Shown: positions 1-9,335, counted from the first letter of the stretch. The stretch: 64,000 nucleotides of DNA from Flavobacterium psychrophilum (GCA_945879625.1 CAMCVA010000007.1:55549-119548), one strand, 5' to 3'. Translations and numbers: made by a program. The notes: generated by a model not told the origin, from the sequence alone.

Positions 1-879
1 GTATTATTGGATAAAAACGAGTTGCTTACGGCTGCATTACAAGCATCTGTAATAAGAATATCGTAATTGTAATTTTGGTTGGTATAGGTGGGTATCGTTT
101 GCGAAATATCGAGACTTGTGGCATTACCCGAAGCAATGACTTGGTTATAAATAATATCGGGGGCTCCACCAGGCGGATGAATCGTATATTGCACAGTGAG
201 CGGATACGAAATTACAGTACCCGTGTTGGGCGTAATAGTTTGCGTAGCCAGTGTAGTATTACAGGAAGCTGGAATTGTACTCGAAAACACTGGGTTGGTT
301 ATGGTTAATCCGGTTGGATTGAGCAAAACATTAAACGTACTAACAACACCAATTCCACAGGCATCAAATACACGAATTTTGTATACGCCCACCGGTAAAT
401 TAGAAAAGGTGTTTGACGTTTGTGCAGGAAACAAAACCGGTCCAAAAAATATTTCGTAGTTCAAGGCGATTCCCGAAGTCACATTTACCGTTATAGTACT
501 GGTTGTAGCGCAGGTTTGGTTTAGGCTGATAACCGTGAACTGCAGAGGTTGCACCGAGCTAGTTATGGTTACATTTTGCTGCTGCTGCGAAGTAACCACA
601 TTATTGACGGTTTCCTTGGCTATAATCAAGTAGTCTCCGCCGGTTAATCCGCTTAAATTAGTTGAAGTTACTGTGGCATAAGGCACCACGGTGTCCGGTA
701 ATTTATATACAAAGTACTCTATCGCTCCTGCAGGATCTACTGATGAAGCAGCAAAGGTTAATGTAGCATTTCCAGCGCAGGTTTCTGGAGTTGGGGTTAC
801 CGTAAATGAAAAAGCGAAGAGGGATATTGGGGCGAACAACATACCAACTACTGAAAATAAAAATTTCAATTTGGTCATT
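1..879 (-). CDS. Secreted surface protein, N-terminal part (runs off left edge)
   Basis: An uninterrupted reading frame of 293 codons runs from an ATG at 879 down to base 1 without a stop, so only the N-terminus is present. The first 22 residues form a signal peptide (basic MTKLK start, hydrophobic core, ending FA). What follows is Ser/Thr/Asn-rich with scattered paired Cys and short beta-type motifs such as TNLSGLTGGDYLI and LPVGVYKIRVFDACG, as in SprB-like or Ig-like repeats of flavobacterial adhesins. Large proteins of this kind usually end in a type IX secretion sorting domain, but that end lies outside the window. The exact family is not recognised. The plus-strand frames here are antisense shadows. 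Confidence 0.75.
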
Positions 880-910
880 AGTAATTATATTTGTAAAAAA
901 TTTGAGTAAT

Positions 911-918
911 CAAATATA
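911..918 (-). promoter_or_regulatory. Putative -7 box for the left-edge surface protein gene
   Basis: On the minus strand these bases read TATATTTG, a perfect match to the Bacteroidota -7 consensus TAnnTTTG, 32 bases before the start codon at 879. No TTG at the expected -33 spacing was seen, so support is partial. Confidence 0.35.
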
Positions 919-964
919 CTTTCTTTACCCGAAAAAAAGCACCTAAATAAGTATAAAATCTACC

Positions 965-1399
965 ATGAAACACTTTTTCTCAACAAACAACCTTGCAACT
1001 GTTGCCATCTTGTGGGCACTAGTCTTTTTTATGGGTTCGTTGCTTTATATCGACATCAAATCGGAGAGCACCAGTAGTGTGCATGTACTGATGATTTCGA
1101 TAATTATTATGGTAATTCTGTGGATACTTTTTGACACCCGTTATGTAATTCGCGATGGATTTCTATTTTACCGTTCAGGACCCTTTCGCGGTCGAATTGA
1201 CATCCAAAAAATTCAAAAAATAGAATACTTCTCTGGCATGCATGTGCCCGTAACTATGAAACCTGCGCTCGACACCAAAGGGTTTATCATTACCTACGAC
1301 ACCCTCAACGAAGTGTACGTTTCTCCGCAAAAAAAGGAAAAATTTATCGCAAAATTATTGGAATTAAATCCGAGAATTGTGGTAGTGAAGGGGTTTTAG
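965..1399 (+). CDS. PH domain-containing membrane protein (bPH_4 type)
   Basis: This 144-residue protein has two hydrophobic helices at about residues 12-30 and 40-57. A small soluble domain follows with the pattern RYVIRDGFLFYRSGPFRG and an IDIQKIQKIEY segment. That layout is typical of bacterial pleckstrin-homology-like (YyaB/bPH_4) proteins, where two N-terminal helices anchor a beta-rich C-terminal domain. The biochemical role of this family is unknown. It stands alone, divergent from the surface protein on its left, with an 85-base gap. The start is the only ATG before the hydrophobic segment. Family assignment comes from pattern recognition of the two-helix plus RxGxL..PFR arrangement. 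Confidence 0.65.
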   Translation: MKHFFSTNNLATVAILWALVFFMGSLLYIDIKSESTSSVHVLMISIIIMVILWILFDTRYVIRDGFLFYRSGPFRGRIDIQKIQKIEYFSGMHVPVTMKPALDTKGFIITYDTLNEVYVSPQKKEKFIAKLLELNPRIVVVKGF

Positions 1400-1446
1400 T
1401 TTGAAACAAGTTTCTTTCCGTTTTATTCCACTACTTTCTAAAAAAG

Positions 1447-1569
1447 GTTTCAAGTTGCAGGTTTCAGGTTATATAAATTATACTTAGATAATTTGTATGT
1501 AAAGGAGCTATAGCGAAGCGGATTTATTTATTTCGTGAAACTTGAAACCTGAAACCTGAAACTTGAAAC
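1447..1569. repeat. Inverted repeat of TTTCAGG-type heptamers
   Basis: A 24-base arm at 1447-1470 is the reverse complement, with one mismatch, of 1546-1569, separated by 75 AT-rich bases. The right arm extends inward (from 1537) into further copies of a 7-base unit (GAAACCT/GAAACTT). It fills most of the 198-base gap between the PH protein and the end of cvfB. It could be a non-coding interspersed element or a long hairpin that ends transcription from both sides. No ORF or transposase is associated. Confidence 0.7.
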
Positions 1570-1597
1570 AAAAATAAAGTAGTTGTTAGTATACTTC

Positions 1598-2434
1598 CTA
1601 AATCAAATATATCCCATCGGCCTTAATCTCAATCAACTTGTCTTTATACAAAGCTCCAATGGCTTTTTTAAAGGTTTTCTTGCTCATTTTCAACACCGAT
1701 TTAATGTCTTCCGGGTGGCTGTTGTCGTGCAATCGCAAGAATCCCCTACTGGCTTTGAGTTCGTCTAGAATATATTGGGCATTGGGCTCCACTTTTTCAT
1801 AACCAAACGCTTGTAAGGACACATCAATTTTGTTGTCGGGACGAATGTGTTTAATAAATCCCCGCAGGCGATCGCCGGTGCGAATGGCATCATCATACAC
1901 TTCATCTTTATATAATAGGCCTTTATGCTGTTCGTTGATGATCACGTTGATACCAATATCGGTAATGTGCGACACGATTAAGTCTACTTCATCGCCTTGT
2001 CGAATAGTGAGTTCATCATTAGACAAAAATTGGTTGGTTTTACTCGAGGCCACCAATCGATTGGATTTGGGATCCATAAACATATACACCAAATAGCGCT
2101 TACCTTTTTCCATGGGACGGGCTTGGGCAGCAAAGGGCACAAACAAATCTTTTTCCAATCCCCAATCCAAAAAAGCGCCCACTTGGTTCACATAATTCAC
2201 GCGCAACAAAGCAAATTCATTGAGCAAAATATAGGGCTCCAAGGTGGTGGCTACCGGACGTTCTTCGTGATCCAAATACACAAAAACAGCAAGTGAATCG
2301 CCTACTTTGATGTAGTTGGGCACGTATTTATTGGGAAGCAAAATTCCAACATCCTCTACTCCTTCCCCTAAAAAAAGCCCTACTTTGGTGTCGCGCAAAA
2401 CGGTTAGTGTATTGTATTGTCCAATGGCTATCAT
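1598..2434 (-). CDS. cvfB: CvfB-like S1 RNA-binding protein
   Basis: This 278-residue protein matches the CvfB family: several OB/S1-like folds followed by a C-terminal winged helix. Visible S1-like blocks include residues around 60-95 (LLRVNYVNQVGAFLDWGLEKD) and 140-210 (the INVIINEQHKGLLY stretch). The tail SVLKMSKKTFKKAIGALYKD matches the family's winged-helix end. In Firmicutes CvfB binds RNA and affects virulence gene expression; its role in Flavobacterium is unknown. It lies 18 bases after menD on the same strand and is probably co-transcribed with it. The start at 2434 follows the menD stop and gives the usual family length. Confidence 0.8.
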   Translation of the reverse strand: MIAIGQYNTLTVLRDTKVGLFLGEGVEDVGILLPNKYVPNYIKVGDSLAVFVYLDHEERPVATTLEPYILLNEFALLRVNYVNQVGAFLDWGLEKDLFVPFAAQARPMEKGKRYLVYMFMDPKSNRLVASSKTNQFLSNDELTIRQGDEVDLIVSHITDIGINVIINEQHKGLLYKDEVYDDAIRTGDRLRGFIKHIRPDNKIDVSLQAFGYEKVEPNAQYILDELKASRGFLRLHDNSHPEDIKSVLKMSKKTFKKAIGALYKDKLIEIKADGIYLI

Positions 2435-2452
2435 AAGCTTTTTATTTTTTTG

Positions 2453-4105
2453 TTATTGAATGGCCGCAAAGTAATCGTTCAAGTAGCCGTCATTGGCCAA
2501 AGTTGGTGTAAACACTTCCAATAAGACCGGTTTGTCATTTTGTTGCCAAAGTTGACTATAAGCTTCACTCAAACTTTCGACCGAACTGGCTGTAAGATAT
2601 TCAAATCCGTACATGGTGGCCAAATGCTGGGCTGTATAACAATGTGCGGTTTCAAAATAGGTGTGAAATAATTCATTTTCTTGGTGTCCAGGCAAAATTC
2701 GAAAAATTCCACCGCCGCCATTATTGAGTAAGATGATTTTAAAATTCTTTGGGATATAGGCGTTCCACAAGGCATTGCTGTCGTAGAAAAAACCAATGTC
2801 TCCCGTTATTAATAGTGTGGGCAATTTACTACCAACCGCCGCACCAATAGCTGTAGAAGTGCTGCCGTCAATTCCGCTGGTACCTCTGTTGCAAAATACC
2901 GAAACCGTTGGGTTATTGAACACCAATTGCGCATAGCGAATGGCCGAGCTATTACTCAACTGCAATTGCCAGCCATCGGGAATGTTGGGCAAAATATGGT
3001 CAAATGCTTTCAAGTCACAAAATGGCAAGCTTTGCATAAACTCCTGCTGTTTGGCTGTCCGATACTGCTGAATTGCATTGGCCGACTGTTTATAGTTACT
3101 TGGCGTATGCAAATTCAATAAAGGCGTAAAAAACGCAGTTGGATTTAATTTAATATGCTCAGTCAAATACCCAAACGTATCATATGCCCGCAATGGATCA
3201 ACATGCCAATGAGCTTGCGCGGGATAATTGCGCAAAAAAACCTTTACACGTTTGGAGACAATCATGCCGCCTAAAGTAACTAAAATTTCAGGTCTAAATT
3301 CTTTAAAATCAGTTGATTTAAACGCGGTAATTAAGGAATCAATCGAACTAATAAAACTGGGGTGATGCACATTTGAAGTGCTTTCGCAAAACACCAAAAC
3401 AGAAGGGTCATTGGCCCAATACTCAATTACTTGGGGCGAAATCGCATGCGGCGGATGGGTTCCGATTACAATTAATTTTTTAGTACTCTTTTGCCAGTAA
3501 TTATACAAAGAGGATAAGTCTGTATTGGATTCGACTGATTCTATAGCTAACTTACTGAGTTGGGCTTCAATCGTATAGGCTGAAACAGTATCATACAAGG
3601 GTTCCTCAAACGGAACATTGATGTGAACAGGGCATTTTTTATGGATCGCGGTGTCTAAGGCCTCGCAGATTTTACGGTCATTTTCAGGCGAATACTCTTC
3701 GGTCAAATTGGCGTTGTAGCCCGAGTGATTGGCAAATACATTGGCTTGGCGAATGGTTTGTCCGTCGCCAATGTCAATTTTATTGAGTGGTCTATCGGCT
3801 GAAACTACAATGAGCGGGATTTCACTGTAGAAAGCCTCAGCAAAAGCGGGATAATAATTGAGTAAGGCTGAACCCGAGGTGCAAACTACAGCCACTGATT
3901 GTTGGGTTTGTTGGGCAATTCCCAAGGCAAAAAAGGCTGCGCAGCGCTCATCGGCGATGCTGTAACACGTAAATTCCGGATTGGACGCAAACCCAATGGT
4001 GAGCGGCGCATTGCGCGACCCTGGTGAAAGTACGATTTGCGTAACTCCTTTGGCTGCAAACACTTGCAGAATACTTTGCGCTAAAGGAATTTTGGGATAA
4101 ATCAT
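2453..4105 (-). CDS. menD: 2-succinyl-5-enolpyruvyl-6-hydroxy-3-cyclohexene-1-carboxylate synthase
   Basis: MenD is a ThDP-dependent enzyme that joins isochorismate and 2-oxoglutarate in menaquinone synthesis. The 550-residue length fits. The N-terminal Pyr domain carries VLSPGSRNAPL and the conserved ThDP glutamate region around DERCAAFFALGIA. The C-terminal PP domain has NRGTSGIDGSTSTAIGAA and ITGDIGFFYDSNALW, the GDG-like ThDP/Mg motif of the family. It is a cytosolic protein. It is followed by cvfB after 18 bases and is divergent from a GNAT gene. Menaquinone is the respiratory quinone of flavobacteria, so this is a core gene. No other men genes are in the window. Confidence 0.95.
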   Translation of the reverse strand: MIYPKIPLAQSILQVFAAKGVTQIVLSPGSRNAPLTIGFASNPEFTCYSIADERCAAFFALGIAQQTQQSVAVVCTSGSALLNYYPAFAEAFYSEIPLIVVSADRPLNKIDIGDGQTIRQANVFANHSGYNANLTEEYSPENDRKICEALDTAIHKKCPVHINVPFEEPLYDTVSAYTIEAQLSKLAIESVESNTDLSSLYNYWQKSTKKLIVIGTHPPHAISPQVIEYWANDPSVLVFCESTSNVHHPSFISSIDSLITAFKSTDFKEFRPEILVTLGGMIVSKRVKVFLRNYPAQAHWHVDPLRAYDTFGYLTEHIKLNPTAFFTPLLNLHTPSNYKQSANAIQQYRTAKQQEFMQSLPFCDLKAFDHILPNIPDGWQLQLSNSSAIRYAQLVFNNPTVSVFCNRGTSGIDGSTSTAIGAAVGSKLPTLLITGDIGFFYDSNALWNAYIPKNFKIILLNNGGGGIFRILPGHQENELFHTYFETAHCYTAQHLATMYGFEYLTASSVESLSEAYSQLWQQNDKPVLLEVFTPTLANDGYLNDYFAAIQ

Positions 4106-4139
4106 GAGTGATAAACTAGTTGCTTGTTGTAAAGCGCCA

Positions 4140-4147
4140 CAAATTTA
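4140..4147 (-). promoter_or_regulatory. Putative -7 box for menD
   Basis: The minus strand reads TAAATTTG here, a full TAnnTTTG match 35 bases before the menD start. No clear -33 TTG is present at 17-23 bases, so this is a partial match. Confidence 0.35.
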
Positions 4148-4164
4148 CTATTCCATTTGTTAGT

Positions 4165-4200
4165 TTGTACATGAATAGCTCAGAATCTTCTTTATATTTG
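4165..4200 (+). promoter_or_regulatory. Putative promoter for the GNAT gene
   Basis: TATATTTG at 4193-4200 matches the Bacteroidota -7 element, and TTG at 4165-4167 could serve as -33. The 25-base spacing is somewhat longer than the common 17-23. The start codon lies 20 bases downstream of the -7 box. Confidence 0.4.
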
Positions 4201-4219
4201 TGGCAATTAATTTACACCT

Positions 4220-4714
4220 ATGTCTTTTATACTTCGACCCGCTACTTCGCATGATATTCCTCAAATCTTAGCGATTGTAAACCATACCATTGCTACCTCA
4301 ACGGCCAATTACAATTACGAAGCCCAAACCCTAGCCGAACAAATGGCTTGGTTTGAAGCCAAACAACAGCAAAATTTTCCCGTAATTGTGGCAGCAGAAA
4401 ACGACCTTGTATTTGGATATGGCACCTACGGAACGTTTCGAGAAAAAATAGGCTACCAATACACCGTGGAGCATTCGGTATATGTAAAAACTGACCAGCA
4501 AGGCAAAGGCATTGGTAAAACCCTACTTACTCAATTGATTGCACAAGCCAAAGCAGAAGGCTATCATGTAATGGTGGGTGGCATAGATGCCAATAATACC
4601 AAAAGCATTGCCTTTAATCAAAAAATGGGATTTGAAATTGTGGGCCATTTAAAACAAGTGGGCTACAAATTTGATCAGTGGTTAGACCTTTGTTTTATAC
4701 AGCGTATTTTATAA
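4220..4714 (+). CDS. GNAT family N-acetyltransferase (phosphinothricin-acetyltransferase-like)
   Basis: This 164-residue acetyltransferase begins with the typical RPATSHDIPQILAIVNHTI segment. It has the acetyl-CoA-binding signature DQQGKGIGKTLLTQLIAQA (about residues 93-111), then the IDANNTKSIAFNQKMGF block near the C-terminus. The N-terminal pattern (IATSTANYNYEAQTLAEQMAWF) resembles the Pat/YwnH-type subfamily that acetylates phosphinothricin or methionine sulfoximine-like substrates. The true substrate cannot be read from sequence. It is a single gene in a divergent arrangement with menD. Its end lies 3 bases from the end of convergent gpx, with no terminator between them. Confidence 0.8.
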   Translation: MSFILRPATSHDIPQILAIVNHTIATSTANYNYEAQTLAEQMAWFEAKQQQNFPVIVAAENDLVFGYGTYGTFREKIGYQYTVEHSVYVKTDQQGKGIGKTLLTQLIAQAKAEGYHVMVGGIDANNTKSIAFNQKMGFEIVGHLKQVGYKFDQWLDLCFIQRIL

Positions 4715-4717
4715 CAA

Positions 4718-5260
4718 TTACTTAGTAATCCAACCAATGATGGCTGGGTCTGTTGGCGAAACTCCGGTGGGAATTACTTTTTCTAACATTCCTTTTTCGT
4801 TGATCAAGTACTTTTGAAAATTCCATTTTACAGAAGAATCTTGCAATCCGTTGTATTTTTTTTCGGTTAAATACTGATAGACGGGGTGCTTCTTTTTGCC
4901 TTTCACGGTAATCTTGGCCATCATGGGAAAGCTGACGCCAAAATTCTTTTTGCAAAACGTTGCTATCTCAGTATTACTGCCCGGTTCTTGCGAAAAGAAA
5001 TCATTACACGGAAACCCGATGATTACAAAATTTTGGTTTTTGTATTGGGTATACAATTCTTGTAAATCTTTGTATTGCGGGGTATAACCACATTCTGAAG
5101 CGGTATTCACAATCATGATTTTCTTGCCTTTCAGTTGAGCAAAATCATAGGTATTTCCGGCAATATCTTCTACTTTAAAACCATGAATCGAAGTTGGAAT
5201 CGATTGAGCATTAGCCGCAAAAGCAACCAATACAAGTACTAAATTGATTATTTTTTTCAT
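4718..5260 (-). CDS. Glutathione peroxidase family protein, exported
   Basis: A thiol peroxidase of the glutathione peroxidase fold, 180 residues with an N-terminal signal peptide (MKKIINLVLVLVAFAANAQS). The peroxidatic Cys is in NTASECGYTPQYKDLQELY, and the second family block is FPCNDFFSQEPGSN. The WNFQKYL block supplies the Trp and Asn of the active site. The family Gln (NQF) is replaced by Asp (NDF). It is predicted periplasmic, where it would reduce peroxides with thioredoxin-like donors. Its ATG overlaps the ccsBA stop by one base (TAATG), suggesting translational coupling with a cytochrome c biogenesis gene, also a periplasmic thiol/redox function. Confidence 0.85.
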   Translation of the reverse strand: MKKIINLVLVLVAFAANAQSIPTSIHGFKVEDIAGNTYDFAQLKGKKIMIVNTASECGYTPQYKDLQELYTQYKNQNFVIIGFPCNDFFSQEPGSNTEIATFCKKNFGVSFPMMAKITVKGKKKHPVYQYLTEKKYNGLQDSSVKWNFQKYLINEKGMLEKVIPTGVSPTDPAIIGWITK

Positions 5261-8200
5261 TATTTCTTGAGGTGTTTTTTATATTTTAGGTAGGAAATTA
5301 TTGCCAATACAGCTACGATAGCCAAGGAATAATATACAAAATTGGGTGTCACTACTTTATCGCCACTGGCATAGGAATGCAGGCCGGTGAGGTAAAAATT
5401 TACCCCAAAATAGGTCATCATAATCGAATAGAAAGCCAATACACTCATCAAGTTGAACACCCATTTCCCGCGTAAAGACGGAACAAATCGGGCGTGAATC
5501 ACAAAGGCATAAATCATGATACTAATGAGCGCCCAGGTTTCTTTGGGATCCCAACCCCAATAACGTCCCCAACTTTCGTTGGCCCATTGTCCACCCAAAA
5601 AGTTTCCAATGGTGAGCATCACCAAACCAATGGTTAAGGCCAACTCGGTGATGTAGGTAATTTCTTGAATATTCAAATCCATTTTGGCTTTGTTCTTTTT
5701 GGTGGTAAATGCCATGAGTAGTAAAGACACCAAGCCCAACACCATTCCCAAGGTAAACGGACCGTAACTGGCTACAATTACCGCCACGTGTATCATTAGC
5801 CAATAGGAATTTAATACGGGCTGCAAATTGGCAATCGACGGATCCATCCAATTCCAGTGCGCAATCATCAAAATCATAGACGCGACAAAGGTTCCCGAAG
5901 CAACCGTAAGTTTTGATTTTCGATCGAAAGCCAAGGTAAAAAACATCGTGGCCCAGGCTACATAAATCATACTTTCGTAGGCATCACTCCAAGGCGCATG
6001 TCCCGAAATGTACCAGCGTGCAGCCAATCCGGCGGTGTGCAACACAAAAAACAAGGCAATAATAACATGAAATACGTTGTTGAGCACGCGTAAAAATTTC
6101 TTTTCAAAAAAGATGTTCAAAATAGTAACGAGTAACATCAACACCCCGGCCAACATATACCAATAGAACAGTTTTTTGAACACATCGTATTTGTTGTAGG
6201 TGATCTCGGCGTTAATTTTATCGTCAGATGGGCGCACGGAACTTCCAAACTTCTTTTGGTAATTTTCTAGGCTTTTCAGGTAGAAATCGGCATTGGTATA
6301 ATCCCCCTTTACCTTGGCCGAATCGATGGCATTGAGGTACAAGGGAAATACATTTTTGGTAAAAATGGAGTCCATGCCTTTCAGCTTGGAACGATCTAGT
6401 TCTAAATAGGAAATCCATTTGTTATTGGCATCGTTGGGCAACGGAAAAATGCGTAAAATACTGCCACTCAAGGCGGCATTGAGCAGGTTTACTTTTTTGT
6501 CAGTTTCGATAAAATCCTTTTGAAACTGATCGGGCACGGCGGCTTTAAAGGCTTCGTCCAAGAAAGGCGACAATTTGTAATTGCCCTTGGCATCAAAGAA
6601 TTTGATAAAAGGCGCATATTTGGCCTCTTTTGGAACGCCAATAATTTTACGCAAACTGTCGTTGCCGGTTTTCATATAGATTAGCGGCACTTCAAACCAA
6701 ACGCGAGGAAACTGGATCATCGACAAGAAAACCTGATCGGCATTCATGTCTTTGTAGGTGTCACTTTTGCTCACTTTTCGAAGCAACTCCGACGAAAATG
6801 TATTCACGGGCTTCATCCGACCTCCTTCGTCTTGTATCACCAAACGGCCAAATTTATCAGCATGAGCTTGTGTTACTTTGTAGGTGTTTAAAACCGAATC
6901 GATTTGCTTTTGCGTGGGCATCACCCCTTGGTGCATTTGTGCAAAAGCCGAACAACTCAACAAAAGTAGCAACCCCGTAATCAGCTTACTTTTTTTGATT
7001 TTTACTTGTTCGAGCTTGCGCTTCACATCGGCAAAGCGGGTGTTTTTATCAAACAAAATGGCCATCATCGCAAAAAACAACATAAAATACCCAATGTAAG
7101 TTACCAATGTTCCCCAATAGTCATGGTTTACCGACAGTATAGTTCCTTTTTCATCGGGATCAAACGAAGACTGAAAAAAGCGGTAGCCTTTGTAATCCAA
7201 AATGTGGTTCATATAGATTTGGAAATTCTCTTTGTGTTTGCCGTCAATTACTTTCACGTCACTCTGAAACGAAGAAAAACTCTTCTCTGATCCAGGGTAT
7301 TTTTGGGCTTTAAAATCAAGCAATTGGATTTGAAAAGGCGTGGTATATACTTTACTGCCATAGGCCAAACTAAAATCGAGTTTGCCAATTTTTACTGACA
7401 CCGGATTACCTTCTTTTCCTTTTGATCCCAACAGTGTAATTTCCTTGGTTTGGTTTTGGCTTTCAACCGCTACCACTACTGCATCGTCGTGACTTTTGGC
7501 TTTGAAATCATTATCTGAAATCCATTCTTTTTGTCCGCGAATCGGTTGATCAGGAAACACAAATTGGGATCCGCCTAGATTGTATAACGAACGAAACATT
7601 AGCGTTTGGGTAGTGTTTTTTGCCACAGTTCCTTGCAGTTTGTCGGCCATGCGCATAAATTGACCATCAAAGGGAGAATCGAGTGTAATGGAATCGCCTT
7701 TGATGCTAATGTTTATCGCACCTTTGGTGTATTTATTTACGACAAATAAGGTGTTGTGAATGTCTTGAATTTCACCTTCTTCGAGATAATGTTCGTGACG
7801 GGTTCCGCCGCTTGATTCAACTAATTTTAAGTACAGTTTGCCTTTAGCATTGGCCACCACCGACTCTTTGGCGCCCATAATGTACTTTTTGATTTTTACC
7901 GTAAAAGGAATATCGGCAAAATCATCTGATAGGCTAAACGTTGGCTCAGAAACAGGCGAAAGCAAAACGGGCTTTTCAAAAATGCGGCGTTTCATTGCCC
8001 CTTGGTATTGGCCATCTACAAAAAGCGTGAGTTGTGTTTTTTCTGAAAATAGTTGACTTGACGATTCGCCTTCGCGTATGGGCATTACCCCTTCATAACT
8101 GACATACCGAGTAATTCCGGCGCCAATTAGTATGAAGATGAAGGAAAGATGCAGCAACAAGGTGGCCCAATTTTCTTTTTTGAGCAATTGGTATTTTTTG

Positions 8201-8397
8201 ATATTTCCAAAAAAGTTGATCAAAAAAAACAGGTGTATGGCTTCAAACCAAAGTGTATTGTAAATCCAAAGGCGGGCGGTATCGGTGTTGTAATTACTTT
8301 CTATAAAGGTTCCGGCAGCCATAGCCAAGGCGTATCCTAAAAACAAAATGGCCATTAATCGAGTAGAAAACAGCGCGGAGAGTAACTTTTTTTGCAT
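5260..8397 (-). CDS. ccsBA: Cytochrome c biogenesis protein CcsBA (ResB-CcsA fusion)
   Basis: This 1045-residue inner-membrane protein fuses ResB/CcsB and CcsA, the system II haem exporter and cytochrome c synthase. The N-terminal third has TM helices near 12-32, 48-65 and 80-98, a long extracytoplasmic ResB domain, and another TM near 430-450. A second hydrophobic segment (about 472-490, ending SAFAQ) starts another extracytoplasmic region. The C-terminal part from about 735 is CcsA, with GHAPWSDAYESM and the haem-binding WWD-type motif WGRYWGWDPKETWALI starting at 943. The long middle region is usual for Bacteroidota. It is followed directly by gpx. It attaches haem to c-type cytochromes of the respiratory chain. 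Confidence 0.93.
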   Translation of the reverse strand: MQKKLLSALFSTRLMAILFLGYALAMAAGTFIESNYNTDTARLWIYNTLWFEAIHLFFLINFFGNIKKYQLLKKENWATLLLHLSFIFILIGAGITRYVSYEGVMPIREGESSSQLFSEKTQLTLFVDGQYQGAMKRRIFEKPVLLSPVSEPTFSLSDDFADIPFTVKIKKYIMGAKESVVANAKGKLYLKLVESSGGTRHEHYLEEGEIQDIHNTLFVVNKYTKGAINISIKGDSITLDSPFDGQFMRMADKLQGTVAKNTTQTLMFRSLYNLGGSQFVFPDQPIRGQKEWISDNDFKAKSHDDAVVVAVESQNQTKEITLLGSKGKEGNPVSVKIGKLDFSLAYGSKVYTTPFQIQLLDFKAQKYPGSEKSFSSFQSDVKVIDGKHKENFQIYMNHILDYKGYRFFQSSFDPDEKGTILSVNHDYWGTLVTYIGYFMLFFAMMAILFDKNTRFADVKRKLEQVKIKKSKLITGLLLLLSCSAFAQMHQGVMPTQKQIDSVLNTYKVTQAHADKFGRLVIQDEGGRMKPVNTFSSELLRKVSKSDTYKDMNADQVFLSMIQFPRVWFEVPLIYMKTGNDSLRKIIGVPKEAKYAPFIKFFDAKGNYKLSPFLDEAFKAAVPDQFQKDFIETDKKVNLLNAALSGSILRIFPLPNDANNKWISYLELDRSKLKGMDSIFTKNVFPLYLNAIDSAKVKGDYTNADFYLKSLENYQKKFGSSVRPSDDKINAEITYNKYDVFKKLFYWYMLAGVLMLLVTILNIFFEKKFLRVLNNVFHVIIALFFVLHTAGLAARWYISGHAPWSDAYESMIYVAWATMFFTLAFDRKSKLTVASGTFVASMILMIAHWNWMDPSIANLQPVLNSYWLMIHVAVIVASYGPFTLGMVLGLVSLLLMAFTTKKNKAKMDLNIQEITYITELALTIGLVMLTIGNFLGGQWANESWGRYWGWDPKETWALISIMIYAFVIHARFVPSLRGKWVFNLMSVLAFYSIMMTYFGVNFYLTGLHSYASGDKVVTPNFVYYSLAIVAVLAIISYLKYKKHLKK

Positions 8398-8551
8398 GAT
8401 ATAAAATAAAAAAAAGGGAATTTAGCGACACAAAAGTAGCTAAAAACGACAATAAAAAAGGGATTTAACTTCGATTTAATACATCAATTTTCGGGCGGGA
8501 TTTATCGGTTTATAAACTAGGACGTATGTAATTTTTCAATAATTTAGCCGC

Positions 8552-9313
8552 ATGATAAAAGTAGTCCTTTTTGGTTCGGGCAATGTGGCTCAACACCTGA
8601 TTATTGCGTTTCAACAATCGGGAAAAGTTGATATTATTCAAGTTGTCGTTCGCGACAAAAACAAAGCCGAATTATCTATTTCACCCGATCGAATTACCGA
8701 TAACCTACTTGCTATTCCCAAAGCCGACATCTATATTTTGGCGGTTTCTGATGGCGCACTGCCCGAACTATCGGCCAAGCTCCCCTTTAGCAATGCGTTA
8801 ATTGCGCACACCTCGGGCAGTGTTGCTCTTTCTGCTCTTGATTCCAAAAACAGACGCGCCGTATTTTATCCGTTGCAAACGTTTTCCAAAAACCGTATGG
8901 TTGATTACAGCCATGTGCCTGTTTGCTTGGAATGGGAACACACTACCGACCAAGAACTGCTCACAGCTTTGGCCCATTGCATATCTCCCAATTGTTACAC
9001 CATAGATTCAGTGCAACGCAAAGCCTTGCATGTAGCCGCCGTTTTTGTCAATAATTTTGTGAATCATTTGTACCACATTGGGGAAGAAATCTGCGAAGAA
9101 CATCAGGTGCCATTTGATATTTTAAAACCTCTCATCGCCGAAACAGCCGAGAAAGCGCAACACCTATCGCCGCGATTGGGTCAGACCGGTCCTGCTATTC
9201 GCAACGACCAAAACACGATAAACACACATTTGGCGTTAGTAAGCCAAACCAATCAAAAAGAAATTTACCAATTACTCACGCAATCTATTCAGCAAACCTA
9301 TTCGGCTAAATAG
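8552..9313 (+). CDS. Rossmann-fold DUF2520 protein (predicted short-chain dehydrogenase-like)
   Basis: The 253-residue protein has an N-terminal Rossmann dinucleotide motif, VVLFGSGNVAQHL (residues 4-16). The C-terminal helical half fits DUF2520 (HVAAVFVNNFVNHLYHIGEEI and the LSPRLGQTGPAIRND stretch). Relatives resemble ketopantoate reductase and F420-dependent NADP oxidoreductase folds, but no substrate is established. It is the first gene of a five-gene plus-strand run (this, kdsC-like, ubiA, maf, mscS-like) with small gaps or overlaps. The gene order suggests co-transcription rather than a shared pathway. The start is the first ATG, and it leads directly into the nucleotide-binding strand. 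Confidence 0.75.
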   Translation: MIKVVLFGSGNVAQHLIIAFQQSGKVDIIQVVVRDKNKAELSISPDRITDNLLAIPKADIYILAVSDGALPELSAKLPFSNALIAHTSGSVALSALDSKNRRAVFYPLQTFSKNRMVDYSHVPVCLEWEHTTDQELLTALAHCISPNCYTIDSVQRKALHVAAVFVNNFVNHLYHIGEEICEEHQVPFDILKPLIAETAEKAQHLSPRLGQTGPAIRNDQNTINTHLALVSQTNQKEIYQLLTQSIQQTYSAK

Positions 9314-9335
9314 GCCCAAATACCTTGTCCTTGTT

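Noticed and set aside
75..909. Plus-strand frames of 72-87 codons near the left edge
   Set aside because: They are antisense to the clear surface-protein frame on the minus strand and resemble no protein.
1447..1569. The heptamer region as a CRISPR array
   Set aside because: There are no regular spacers; the 7-base units are contiguous and the main symmetry is inverted.
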